From Planctomycetota bacterium (GTDB lineage: Bacteria > Planctomycetota > B15-G4 > JADJEK01), in NCBI GenBank assembly GCA_016709145.1, contig JADJEK010000002.1:682001-746000 (forward strand): DNA of 64,000 bases, given 5' to 3'. The notes beneath the pieces were generated by a model. That model was given only the letters and a program-made list of their open reading frames with translations, was not told the origin of the DNA and searched no databases. Made by a program: the position numbers and the translations under genes. This document shows, in pieces, positions 9,176 to 17,044 of this stretch (its first letter is position 1; every line of letters begins with the position of its first letter).

Positions 9176-9649
9176 ATGAACGCATCCAAAGCCGCACTCG
9201 CTCTCGTTCCGCTCCTTGCAGCCACGGCCTGCCACACGACCACAGGGAAGACCCTGCTGACGCCGTTGACCGTCGTCCGCGACGTCGTCGACGCGCCGGT
9301 CGTCAGCCTGACCAACGTCTTCGACTATTGGGCCGAAGGCAGTAGCAAGATCCCCAGCGCATCCGCGGGCGTCAGCATCACGCCGTCCGGAGTCAGCCCC
9401 GGGATCCACCTGAACTTCTCCTACTGGATCTTCAAGCCGCTGTCGCTGATCGTCGGCAGCGTCGACTATCTGGTGTGTCGGTCGCTCTATCCGAACTGGC
9501 CGTACGGCATCAGCCCGTGGCTGGATCCGCCGGGTCATGGTTGGAGCGACTTGTACTTCCCGAACACGCGCGCGCTGTGGAACGAGGGTGAGGACGAGGA
9601 GCGCCTCGCGTACGACAATCCAGACCTCGACCAAAACGCACGGAACTGA
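9176..9649 (+). CDS. Hypothetical lipoprotein, 157 aa
   Basis: No known family recognised. The N-terminus is a lipoprotein signal peptide with lipobox LAATAC (Cys19 would be lipidated), so the protein should sit in a membrane facing the periplasm. The body is rich in aromatic residues and proline (for example SYWIFKPLSLIVGSVDYLV and LYPNWPYGISPWLDPPG), and the tail is acidic. It faces two minus-strand lipoprotein genes across a strong bidirectional terminator. All three are small lipoproteins with similar hydrophobic segments of the DYW/DFL type, but I see no convincing full-length homology of this one to the other two. A perfect hairpin abuts the start codon. Confidence 0.7.
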   Translation: MNASKAALALVPLLAATACHTTTGKTLLTPLTVVRDVVDAPVVSLTNVFDYWAEGSSKIPSASAGVSITPSGVSPGIHLNFSYWIFKPLSLIVGSVDYLVCRSLYPNWPYGISPWLDPPGHGWSDLYFPNTRALWNEGEDEERLAYDNPDLDQNARN

Positions 9650-9706
9650 TCGACGTCGACTCACTATCACCGGCGGAAACTCCGACGCGGAGTTCCCTGC
9701 AAGCGC

Positions 9707-9743
9707 GAAGGGCGCGCCATCCGAGTCGGATGGCGCGCCCTTC
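9707..9743. terminator. Bidirectional terminator hairpin between convergent lipoprotein genes
   Basis: A near-continuous inverted repeat: 16 bp can pair (9707-9722 with 9728-9743) around a five-base loop, with the core GGCGCGCC. It lies between the stop codons at 9649 and 9770 of two convergent genes. There is no long T-run. Confidence 0.8.
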
Positions 9744-9769
9744 AGCGTTCACCGGTCCAGAGACCGCGA

Positions 9770-10468
9770 TCAGCGGTGCCAGGCGTCCCAGTGCTCGAGC
9801 GTGTACTCGTAGTGCGGCAGGCAGTACTTCTCGCGCAAGATCGCGCGCGTGTCGTCGTCGCCGAGGTCCATCTCCGGCGACAGCGGGCCCGCGTAGATCG
9901 TCGGGATCGCGAGGATGCCGAGCAGGAAGTCGACCGCCTCGTACGGCGACGCGTTCAGGTTCGCACCGATGAATGCGAAGTGCAGGTTGCCGCCGAGATC
10001 GCTCCAGTGGCGGTCGTGGTTGTTCAGGTAGTCCGGCCCTTCGTAGGCGAACTCGTTCTGGAACAACGTCGACGTGCCCCACACCGGCAGACGCTTGATG
10101 TCGACCCAGTACAGGTTGAAGCCCGCGGCAACACCACCCTCGACGCGGTCGTCCGACCAGGTACCGGCGGAGCGCTTGAGGAGACCCCAACGCAAACCGT
10201 GGTTCATGTAACCACCGCCGGCCTGGAGCCACTTCGTGGCGTGAGCATTCACCAGGAAGCCATCACCCACCGACAGGTCGGCCTGGACGATGTCAGCCAG
10301 ATCCAGGAATCGGTCCTTCAGGTAGATCCCGACCTTCTCGGTCCCGGTCCACTGATTGACCTCTTCCGAGTACTGCTGGAACTCGGGCGAGCTCTGGAAC
10401 TTGTAGGAGTGCTGGCAGCCCGTGGCCGCGAGCGCGACGACGGCAAGACTCGAGATCAGACGCTTCAT
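9770..10468 (-). CDS. Hypothetical lipoprotein, paralogue of the upstream gene product
   Basis: A 232-residue lipoprotein with lipobox LAATGC (Cys18). It is clearly related to the product of the gene at 10513-11394. Both have a D-x-x-D-I(V/F) segment, then A-N-A-H-(A/V)-T-K, a GW/GLRWG region, a GTW...EGG segment, and near the end SPYEA(V/M)DF(L/V)LGIL. Its first ATG in a lipoprotein context, at 10468, follows GAGGAA. It lies 44 bases downstream of its paralogue on the same strand, so the two are probably one transcript from the promoter at 11571-11598, ending at the hairpin 9707-9743. Function unknown; a pair of divergent envelope lipoproteins from a tandem duplication is the best description. 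Confidence 0.78.
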   Translation of the reverse strand: MKRLISSLAVVALAATGCQHSYKFQSSPEFQQYSEEVNQWTGTEKVGIYLKDRFLDLADIVQADLSVGDGFLVNAHATKWLQAGGGYMNHGLRWGLLKRSAGTWSDDRVEGGVAAGFNLYWVDIKRLPVWGTSTLFQNEFAYEGPDYLNNHDRHWSDLGGNLHFAFIGANLNASPYEAVDFLLGILAIPTIYAGPLSPEMDLGDDDTRAILREKYCLPHYEYTLEHWDAWHR

Positions 10469-10512
10469 TGCGATTCCTCGATTCATCTGCTGTGTGTTGG
10501 TGGACCGACGGG

Positions 10513-11394
10513 TCAGTTCTTGCAGGCCGGGTTGTGCTTGCACTCGATCCCGGGGGCGCAATGCGCATTCGCGCCGCCGAAGGCACCGCCCCACGATCCC
10601 GTGTGCTTGCCGTGCTTCGGCTCGACGGCCCACTCGCCGCCTTCGATCTCTTCGTGATGACCGTACGTCGTCGGCCAGATGGTCGGCCAGATCGAGTACG
10701 CGCTGTGGCGGTAGCGGCTGGTCTTGTCGTCGTACATCGACACGCGCGTGTCGTCGTCGGCGATGTCCGAACCGATGTCCCAAGGCATCGCGTTGCCCGA
10801 CGCGAGCGCCGGGTTCGGGTAGTTGCCGAGCAGGCCGAACACGAAGTCCATCGCCTCGTACGGGCTCACGCCGGCGTCGACGCCGACGGCGAGCAGGTGC
10901 AGCGACAGGCCGACGTCGGCCCAGTGCCCGTTGTTGTCGAGGTTGATGTTGTAGCCCTCGGCGTCGAGGTACTTGGAGCGCAGGTCGTCGTTGCCGCAGC
11001 ACGGCACGCGATCATTGCTCATCCAGTAGTTCTGGATCGGGAGGAACGCGAAGCCACCTTCGTGCTTCTCCTCGCGCCAGGTTCCGACACCGCGACCGAG
11101 CATGCCGCTGGTCCAGCCGGCCCACTGGCCGTAGCCGAGCTCGGCGTACTTGGTGACGTGAGCGTTGGCATGGAACAGCAGCGGGCCGGCCTTACCAGCG
11201 CCGACGCCGAGCGTGAAGATGTCCATGAAGTCCTTGCCGACGTCGGAGAAGTACGCCGACACCTGGTCGCCCGCACTCATGCGGTCGTCCTGGGTCTTGA
11301 AGAACTTTCCGTCGTCACAAGTCGCCTGGCAGCCCACCAGGGTCGCGAGGGTCGAAAGCATGATGCCGACCCCGAAACGCGCGTACGAATTCAT
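10513..11394 (-). CDS. Hypothetical lipoprotein with cysteine- and histidine-rich C-terminus
   Basis: A 293-residue lipoprotein. The signal peptide ends in LATLVGC (Cys22). The central part (DIFTLGVGAGKAG, FHANAHVTKYAELGYG, SPYEAMDFVFGLLG) matches the paralogue encoded downstream. The C-terminal 60 residues are specific to this copy: HHEEIEGGEWAV, then a glycine/histidine stretch and several cysteines (CAPGIECKHNPACKN), which could bind a metal or form disulfides. ATG 11394 has GGAG about 12 bases upstream. It is the first gene of a two-gene unit with a good upstream promoter. No function can be given. Confidence 0.78.
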   Translation of the reverse strand: MNSYARFGVGIMLSTLATLVGCQATCDDGKFFKTQDDRMSAGDQVSAYFSDVGKDFMDIFTLGVGAGKAGPLLFHANAHVTKYAELGYGQWAGWTSGMLGRGVGTWREEKHEGGFAFLPIQNYWMSNDRVPCCGNDDLRSKYLDAEGYNINLDNNGHWADVGLSLHLLAVGVDAGVSPYEAMDFVFGLLGNYPNPALASGNAMPWDIGSDIADDDTRVSMYDDKTSRYRHSAYSIWPTIWPTTYGHHEEIEGGEWAVEPKHGKHTGSWGGAFGGANAHCAPGIECKHNPACKN

Positions 11395-11570
11395 GCGTCT
11401 TCGCACTCCTTCAAGTCGGCGCTTCGAGGCGCCGCTCGGATGAAAACAACGCTCGTTGCCCGAAGCACCCGGGCTCGATGCGGACGAATCCGATTCCGTG
11501 TTCGAACGAGTGCTGAGCCAGCGGAACTGAGCGCACACTCGTGCAACGCGGCCGTTTAGAAAGCGGCGGG

Positions 11571-11598
11571 AGTCTAGCAACGAGGGTTAGGTGGTCAA
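11571..11598 (-). promoter_or_regulatory. Sigma-70-type promoter of the lipoprotein pair
   Basis: On the minus strand TTGACC (11593-11598) is followed after 16 bases by TAGACT (11571-11576). The -35 box matches five of six consensus bases; the -10 box keeps the key T, A and final T. It lies in the most AT-rich part of the intergenic region, about 177 bases before the ATG at 11394. Confidence 0.55.
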
Positions 11599-11670
11599 TT
11601 TCGAAAAAAGGAATGCGCAGAAGCACTTGTGACCGTTCGCGCCTCGCGCGCGCGAACCCCCGAGAACGAC

Positions 11671-11704
11671 GCGGGGCGCGTGATCCGAAGACCACGCGCC
11701 CCGC
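11671..11704 (-). terminator. Terminator hairpin after the DUF11 lipoprotein gene
   Basis: GCGGGGCGCGTG (11671-11682) and its exact complement (11693-11704) enclose a ten-base loop, 47 bases past the stop of the minus-strand gene at 11752. Perfect 12-bp stem, no T-run. Confidence 0.7.
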
Positions 11705-11751
11705 GCACTTTCGATCCCGACCCTTCGGATCGGAATCACTCCGATCGACGA

Positions 11752-13317
11752 TCAGTCGTACAGGTTCGTCGCTTCGGTCTCCTCGACCGGGCGGCCGAGC
11801 TGGTCGGACGTGACGTTGACCTTGAACCGCGTGTCACCCGTGCCGATCGCCTTGACCTTGATCACGTACTTGATCTTGGCCTTCGGCGCGATCGACGGAT
11901 GCGCCTCGAACGTGATCGTGTTGCCATCGACGACGCCCGGCTTGCCCGACGGATCGGCCGACGAGACGTACTCGAGCTGCTCTTCGATGCCGCAGACGAC
12001 CTTGATGTTGGTGTCGTTCGCGGTGCCCTGGTTCGTGATCACGATCTCGTAGGTCTCCTGGTTGCCGACCTGGATCGGGTCTTCGATGTCGATGACCTCG
12101 ACCAGGATCGCCGGGATGCCTTCGACGTTCGTGGTGCAGTCGGCCTTGACCGCGTCGGCGCAGTAGCCGTTCGCCGTCGCGCCCGTCTGCTTCGGACCGA
12201 GCGAGTCGGCCATCACGCAGAACTCCATCGACTTCGACGCGCCCGGAGCGAGGTCACCCGCGCTCCAGCTCACGTTGCCGCCGGCGTTCGTGCCGCCCTC
12301 GGACGCGCTGACGAACGACGTGCCCGACGGAACGACCGCGCTCACCGTGGTGCCGCGCGAGACGCCGTCGCCGTTGTTCGTGACCGTGACCGTGTAGCAG
12401 AACTTCTTGCCGAGGTACGTCTTGCCCGGGCACGACACGCTCAGGGCGAGCGCCGGCTTGGTGACGACCGTGGTGACGCTGTTCGAGCCGGCGGAGACAC
12501 CGCCCGCACCCGCGACCGACGCCGAGTTCGAGAACGAACCGGTCTTCGTCGCCTTCACCGTCGCCGTGATCTCCTGCGACGCGCCACCCGCGAGCTCGGC
12601 GATGTTCGCCGTGATCGAGTTCTGGCCGTCCATCGTGACGAGACCATCCGGCAGCGTGTCGGTGACGACGAGGTCACGCGCGGTGCCCGTGCCCGTGTTC
12701 GTCACGACGATCTTGTAGTTGATCGGATCGCAGGCCAGGACGGCGTCCGGGCCTTCCTTCGTGATCTGGACCTTCGGCGTGTTGACCGCGGTCTCGACGC
12801 ACAGGTTGTTGTCGATCGACAGATCGGCGCAGTTGGTCAACTTGCCGTCGGCGCCCGCCATACCCGTGATCGTGATCTTCTGCGTCTCGCCCGGGCCGAG
12901 CTTCGCGATCTTCCAGCTCGAGTCGGACGACGCCGGCGGCGTCGCGCTGGCCATCGAGAAACCGCTCGGCAGACGATCGTTGATCGTGATGTTGCTGATC
13001 GGATCCGACGTCAGGTTCGTGATGCGCAGCTCGTACGAGAACGTCTCACCCGCGGTGACTTGCGCCGGGGCGACCTTCTGCAGACACAGCACCGAGGTGG
13101 CCTCGTTGCCGGTCGGGTACGCGAGCGACACGACGGTCTTGCCGTCTTCCATCGCCGTCGGCGGGCACTTGCCCTTCGGTGCGGGCGGCGGAGCTTCGGC
13201 CTTGACCGCCATCGGCGCCGGTGCCGGTGCGGGTTCCTGCTTCTTCGGACCACACACGCACGCGGTGAGGGTCGCGGCCGTCAGCGTGACGGCGAGTTGC
13301 AACAAGCGGATCGACAT
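11752..13317 (-). CDS. DUF11-repeat (OmcB-like) cell-surface lipoprotein
   Basis: A 521-residue exported protein with lipobox TLTAC (Cys20), followed by a proline/alanine linker (residues about 30-55). Then come four consecutive DUF11 / conserved-repeat-domain modules of about 110 residues each. Each has the signature ITNLTSDPISNITINDRLPS, VTNTGTGTARDLVVTDTLPD, VTNNGDGVSRGTTVSAVVPS or ITNQGTANDTNIKVVC. Paired cysteines occur in most modules. This repeat architecture is that of the chlamydial cysteine-rich outer-membrane protein OmcB and its planctomycete relatives, which act in envelope stability or surface adhesion; the role here is inferred. Two ATG codons are possible; 13317 is preferred because AGGAG directly abuts the one at 13329. 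Preceded by the rrf2 gene on the same strand. Confidence 0.88.
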   Translation of the reverse strand: MSIRLLQLAVTLTAATLTACVCGPKKQEPAPAPAPMAVKAEAPPPAPKGKCPPTAMEDGKTVVSLAYPTGNEATSVLCLQKVAPAQVTAGETFSYELRITNLTSDPISNITINDRLPSGFSMASATPPASSDSSWKIAKLGPGETQKITITGMAGADGKLTNCADLSIDNNLCVETAVNTPKVQITKEGPDAVLACDPINYKIVVTNTGTGTARDLVVTDTLPDGLVTMDGQNSITANIAELAGGASQEITATVKATKTGSFSNSASVAGAGGVSAGSNSVTTVVTKPALALSVSCPGKTYLGKKFCYTVTVTNNGDGVSRGTTVSAVVPSGTSFVSASEGGTNAGGNVSWSAGDLAPGASKSMEFCVMADSLGPKQTGATANGYCADAVKADCTTNVEGIPAILVEVIDIEDPIQVGNQETYEIVITNQGTANDTNIKVVCGIEEQLEYVSSADPSGKPGVVDGNTITFEAHPSIAPKAKIKYVIKVKAIGTGDTRFKVNVTSDQLGRPVEETEATNLYD

Positions 13318-13534
13318 GGACGTTGCCATCTCCTGAAAGCGAAAGAAAACGCGTGACGTGGGCTCGAACGCAAGGATTCCCGGAGATCCCGAGCATCCCC
13401 ATGGTTCGCGCGAAGGGGAGGATCTTAGGACGCCCTCCCAGGCCGGGGAACCACCTATTTGCACGCTGCGACAACGATGCGCACCCCCCTCGCGGAGCGA
13501 CCGAGGGGCTGCCGCCCGTTGGATTTGGGTTCCG

Positions 13535-14023
13535 TCAGCGACCGAGGGGCGCCCGAAACGTCTCGCGCTTCTTGCGCGTCGCCGCTCGGGGTGATGCGCC
13601 GGACGCCTCGCGTTCGCGCGCGGCTTTCTCGAACACGTCGAACGTCGTGTGGTGCAGCACGTTCGCGACGGCCTCTTGCACCCCGACCAACTTGTGGTGC
13701 AGCGGGCACGGTTCGCCGACGCCGCACGTCCCACCGCCGAACGGGCAGTTGATCGAGTCGTCGTCTCGTTCGAACAAGCGGAACACGTCGATCAACTTGA
13801 TGCGCTTCGGCGCGCGCGCGAGCGCGAAGCCACCGCCGGGCCCACGCGACCCCACCACCAAGCGCGCCTGCGACAGCGTCGTCAGGACTTTCGCGACGAA
13901 CGGTCGCTGCAGCTTGCGGTCGCGAGCGATCTCGTCCGCCGAAAGGCGAGTCTTGCCCTCGTCCCAGACTTCCGCGAGCCGACTCATCGCGGCGATCGCG
14001 GTCTCGGTGGCCTTGCCGTACAT
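13535..14023 (-). CDS. Rrf2-family transcriptional regulator with an Fe-S cysteine motif
   Basis: A 162-residue winged-helix DNA-binding protein. The HTH covers about residues 10-60 (TRLSADEIARDRKLQRPFVA and VLTTLSQARLVVGSRGPGGG, the typical Rrf2 wing). Residues around 93-109 hold three cysteines and a histidine, CPFGGGTCGVGEPCPLH, the spacing used by Rrf2 members that bind a [2Fe-2S] or [4Fe-4S] cluster (IscR, NsrR, RsrR). The basic C-terminal tail is unusual. It lies 18 bases downstream of the NrfD gene on the same strand, so it is probably co-transcribed with the nitrate-respiration electron-transfer genes. It may sense nitric oxide, oxygen or iron-sulfur status for this locus; that part is inference. 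Confidence 0.9.
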   Translation of the reverse strand: MYGKATETAIAAMSRLAEVWDEGKTRLSADEIARDRKLQRPFVAKVLTTLSQARLVVGSRGPGGGFALARAPKRIKLIDVFRLFERDDDSINCPFGGGTCGVGEPCPLHHKLVGVQEAVANVLHHTTFDVFEKAAREREASGASPRAATRKKRETFRAPLGR

Positions 14024-14041
14024 CGAGCTCTCCCACGGGCT

Positions 14042-15346
14042 TCAGTCCGCCGCGAGAGAGCGCTCCGCGTCGGTCTGGACTCGTTCCGCGCCGCTCAAGA
14101 TCGGCAGCGCGACCTTGAGCGCCACTGTATAGACCATGAGTCCGAAGGCCCAAATACCCGCTGTGACTTTCCATTCCGTGACGCTCGGCGCGTACACCAC
14201 GATCTCGTGCAGCGTGCTCGGAATGAACCCGGGTACGACAAGTCCCATGCCCTTCTCGATCCACGTCGCCGCGAACGCGAGCACGCAGCCCACGAGCACG
14301 AAGCGACTCGAGCTCAACGCCGGCACCAAGAACAACACCGCGGCGACGACGTTCGCTGCGATCGCGGTCCAGATCCACGGCACCAACTCGGTGTGGCCGT
14401 CGAGGCCGACGAACAAGTAGCGCGCCGACGCCGTGTGCGAGCCGCCGGCGTAGAACTCGGTGAACAACTCGGACCCGAGCATCAACAGGTTCACGAGGAT
14501 CGTCACGCGCACGATCTTGACCAAGGTCGCGACCGGCTGGTCCGGGACGCTCAAGCCGAACCGCCGCAGGACCGCGAGCGTCAGGATCAAGAACGCCGGT
14601 CCCGACACGAACGCCGACGCGAGGAAGCGCGGCGCGAGCAGCGCCGAGTTCCAGAACGGCCGGCCGCCGAGCCCGCAGTACAGGAACGCGGTGACCGTGT
14701 GGATCGAGATCGCCCAGACGATCGAGATCATCACGAACGGCACGTACCACTTCGGATTCGGCGTGCGGCCGAGGAAGCGCGTGTACAGCAGGTAGCCGCA
14801 GATGTGCAGGTTCAACAGCAGGTAGCCGTTCAGCACCAACACGTCCCACGTCAGCATCGACATGGGGAAGTGGAACCGGCCGATGAACGGCAGCATGTGC
14901 CAGATGCGATCGGGACGACCGATGTCGACGGTGACGAAGGCGAGACAGACGACGATCGCCGCGACCGCGAGCAACTCGCCGAGGATCACCACACCGTGCA
15001 TCGCGTGGTCTTTGTAGAGGTACGCGGGGATGACCATCATCACGCCGCCCGCGGCGACGCCGACCGCGAACGTGAAGTTCGCGATGTAGAGCCCCCAACT
15101 CACGTGATCCGTGAGATGCGTCGTGATCATCCCGTGCGCGACCTGATGCGCCCAAGCGTTCGCGCCGACCAAGAACACGGCGGACAACAGCGTCATCCAT
15201 GCGTAGAACGCGAAGCTGCCGTCGGTCGCGAGCCGCGCCGCGCGCAACAGGAAGCGCGGGTAGCTGACCCAGTACGCCGGCGTCACGGCGGGATTCGCGC
15301 TGGCACCGTGATCGACTCGATGCTCGTCGTGCACCTTGGGCACCAT
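14042..15346 (-). CDS. NrfD/PsrC-like polytopic membrane quinol-interaction subunit
   Basis: A 434-residue integral membrane protein of the NrfD/HybB superfamily, the membrane part of complexes that exchange electrons between the quinone pool and periplasmic Fe-S/cytochrome subunits. It has about ten membrane helices, starting at FYAWMTLLSAVFLVGANAW. NYxxxF-like segments such as WGLYIANFTFAVGVAAGGV and the typical DIGRPDRIWHMLPF and HFPMSMLTWDVLVLNGYLLL identify the HybB-like branch. It lies 8 bases after the Fe-S protein gene, with GAGG before the ATG. Together with the two genes upstream it forms a complete quinol-oxidising module that faces the nap genes across a divergent promoter region. 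Confidence 0.92.
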   Translation of the reverse strand: MVPKVHDEHRVDHGASANPAVTPAYWVSYPRFLLRAARLATDGSFAFYAWMTLLSAVFLVGANAWAHQVAHGMITTHLTDHVSWGLYIANFTFAVGVAAGGVMMVIPAYLYKDHAMHGVVILGELLAVAAIVVCLAFVTVDIGRPDRIWHMLPFIGRFHFPMSMLTWDVLVLNGYLLLNLHICGYLLYTRFLGRTPNPKWYVPFVMISIVWAISIHTVTAFLYCGLGGRPFWNSALLAPRFLASAFVSGPAFLILTLAVLRRFGLSVPDQPVATLVKIVRVTILVNLLMLGSELFTEFYAGGSHTASARYLFVGLDGHTELVPWIWTAIAANVVAAVLFLVPALSSSRFVLVGCVLAFAATWIEKGMGLVVPGFIPSTLHEIVVYAPSVTEWKVTAGIWAFGLMVYTVALKVALPILSGAERVQTDAERSLAAD

Positions 15347-15354
15347 GGGTCGCC

Positions 15355-16278
15355 TCACCGATCGAAGAAGTAGAAGAAGCTCGGTTTCGTGCCGAGCTCT
15401 TCCTTGAGCACGAACACGCGCTTGTTCGCGAGGATCCACCGGATCTCGCTGCGTTCGTCGTTCATGTCGCCGAACACGCGCGCGCCGGTCGGACAGGCTT
15501 CGAGACACGCCGGCAATCGCCCTTCGCGCGTGCGGTGCAGGCAGAACGTGCACTTCTCGACCACGCCTTGCGGACGGATCCGATTCGACAGGTAGCTCTG
15601 GTTCGGATTGATCTCGGCCGCCGGGATCTCGGGCTTGGTCCAGTTGAAGCGGCGCGCGTGGTACGGACAGGCGGCTTCGCAATACCGGCAACCGATGCAC
15701 CAGTCGTAATCGACCACGACGATGCCGTCCTTCTCCTTCCACGTCGCTTCGACCGGACAGACGTCGGTGCACGGTGGCGCGTCGCACTGTTGGCATTGGA
15801 CCGGCAGGTACGCCTTGCCCGGCGCCGGCACTGCATGGTCGTAGGACGAATCGGCGCTGCCGAGATCCAGCGAACCGCGCTCGAGTTCGAGCACCCGGAT
15901 GTACGACTGGTTCGTCGCGCGATCGTGGTTGTTCTCGCGGTGGCAAGCCTCGACGCATTTGCCATTGCCGTTGCACAGACTCAGATTGATCGCGAACGCG
16001 AACTTCACGCCTTCGATCGGCGGCGGATCCGCGATCGTGACGTCGACGCCGTGCGTGGCCTTCGCCTCGGCCTCGAGCCGCGCGAGCACGGCCTGCTTCT
16101 CGTCGGCGTCGAGTTCCTTGTAGTGCTTCTGCAAGAACTGCTCGCGCGTCAGCGTGTCGGTGAACTCGGTCAGCGGTTGGACCGCCTTCGCGAACGCGGC
16201 CAATCCGAGCGTCGCCCCCGCGGCCTTCATCACCGTGCGGCGCGAGCTGCCCTCGCGTTCGTCGGGTTCGGAACTCAT
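15355..16278 (-). CDS. Exported 4x[4Fe-4S] ferredoxin-type subunit (HybA/DmsB/NrfC-like)
   Basis: A 307-residue electron-transfer subunit. The N-terminus has a twin-arginine signal (SSRRTVMKAAGATLGLAAF), so it folds in the cytoplasm and is exported. Four cysteine groups follow, typical of the four-cluster subunits: CNGNGKCVEACHRENNH, CQQCDAPPCTDVCP, CIGCRYCEAACPYHARRF and CTFCLHRTREGRLPACLEAC. The last is followed by PTGARVFGD. The start overlaps the stop of the upstream cytochrome gene by four bases (ATGA), and GGAGG precedes it. It should pass electrons from the NrfD-type subunit to the tetraheme cytochrome and so to the Nap enzyme encoded divergently. Confidence 0.93.
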   Translation of the reverse strand: MSSEPDEREGSSRRTVMKAAGATLGLAAFAKAVQPLTEFTDTLTREQFLQKHYKELDADEKQAVLARLEAEAKATHGVDVTIADPPPIEGVKFAFAINLSLCNGNGKCVEACHRENNHDRATNQSYIRVLELERGSLDLGSADSSYDHAVPAPGKAYLPVQCQQCDAPPCTDVCPVEATWKEKDGIVVVDYDWCIGCRYCEAACPYHARRFNWTKPEIPAAEINPNQSYLSNRIRPQGVVEKCTFCLHRTREGRLPACLEACPTGARVFGDMNDERSEIRWILANKRVFVLKEELGTKPSFFYFFDR

Positions 16279-16925
16279 CGCGAATCCTCCGCATGCTCGC
16301 CCTTGCGGGTCAGAAAGCGGTCCTTCGGTTTGAACGTCGGCACCATGCGCGGGAACGCGGGCGCATGCGGGTCGTGGCAGTCGAGGCAGTGGTTGCGCGT
16401 CCGCGAGCCGCGACTCAGGTCCCAGAAGCCGTTCATGCCGCCGTGAGCCCCGTGCGCGAACTCCTCGACCTTCGCGGCGTGGCATTGCGCGCACAGCGTC
16501 ATCACGTCGGCCATCTCGACGCGCGCGCCGTCGGCGAGGTGGAACGCGTCGTAATCGGTCGCGTCGTGGCACGCGAGGCATCGATTGTTGCCGTGCGCGA
16601 ACATCATTCCGCCGTGGAACTCGTCGAGCTCTGCGCCGGAGGCCGTGGTCGCGTTCGGGGTCCGCGTCGCGTGACACGTCGTGCAGGACGCATCGACCTC
16701 GACTTCCCCGGACGCGGAGCGCGGCACCGAGACGCGTACGCGCGGCATGGCGCGCGGTGCGTTGATCGTCGTCGTCCCGGCCATTCCCGTGGCTGCCGCG
16801 CCGACCTGCCCCGCCGCCCGCGGCGCTGGACCGGGTTTCGGCTCGGACCCCGACTGCGTGAGCCCCGCGGTGGTCCACGCGATGGCGACTCCGACGCCGA
16901 GGAGAATGACTGCGCGCAGGATCAC
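16275..16925 (-). CDS. Tetraheme c-type cytochrome, membrane anchored
   Basis: A 216-residue periplasmic cytochrome. After an uncleaved or cleavable N-terminal hydrophobic helix (MILRAVILLGVGVAIAWTTA) and a proline/alanine linker there are four haem attachment sites: CTTCH, CLACH, CAQCH and CLDCH. Additional histidines can serve as distal ligands. The start is GTG at 16925 with GCGAGGG upstream. It is the first gene of the minus-strand unit cytochrome - Fe-S - NrfD, with four-base overlap to the next gene. It is the likely electron carrier between the quinol-oxidising membrane module and NapAB. It is not a NapC/NrfH protein in the strict sense, since those have the haem sites in a different spacing right after the anchor. 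Confidence 0.88.
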   Translation of the reverse strand: MILRAVILLGVGVAIAWTTAGLTQSGSEPKPGPAPRAAGQVGAAATGMAGTTTINAPRAMPRVRVSVPRSASGEVEVDASCTTCHATRTPNATTASGAELDEFHGGMMFAHGNNRCLACHDATDYDAFHLADGARVEMADVMTLCAQCHAAKVEEFAHGAHGGMNGFWDLSRGSRTRNHCLDCHDPHAPAFPRMVPTFKPKDRFLTRKGEHAEDSR

Positions 16926-17044
16926 GACCGAGCCCTCGCCGAACCAAACATGTCCGCGCTCTCCAACAAATGGCGTTCCGCGACGACCGACAGGCGCGCG
17001 AGCACATTGGTACGGCGTTTTCGTGGGGACGCGCGGAGCCGCCC
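16926..17044. promoter_or_regulatory. Divergent promoter region of the nitrate-respiration locus
   Basis: 119 bases separate the start of the cytochrome/Fe-S/NrfD unit from napD. The region is locally richer in A/T around 16943-16972. No clear FNR or NarL box was found, and no strong sigma-70 match, so the control site remains undefined. Confidence 0.35.

Larger units (their letters stand above)
11395..11751. other. Intergenic region with leader of the lipoprotein operon and terminator of the DUF11 gene
   Basis: About 357 bases without a gene. From right to left it holds the terminator hairpin of the DUF11 lipoprotein gene, an AT-rich patch around 11595-11612, the promoter of the lipoprotein pair, and a leader of about 170 bases. 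Near 11418-11435 the leader contains a short stem (CGGCGC / GCGCCG around TTCGAG). No open frame here looks coding. Confidence 0.6.

Noticed and set aside
16926..17044. FNR or NarL boxes in the nap divergent region
   Set aside because: No TTGAT-N4-ATCAA or paired TACYYMT-type heptamers were found on reading both strands.
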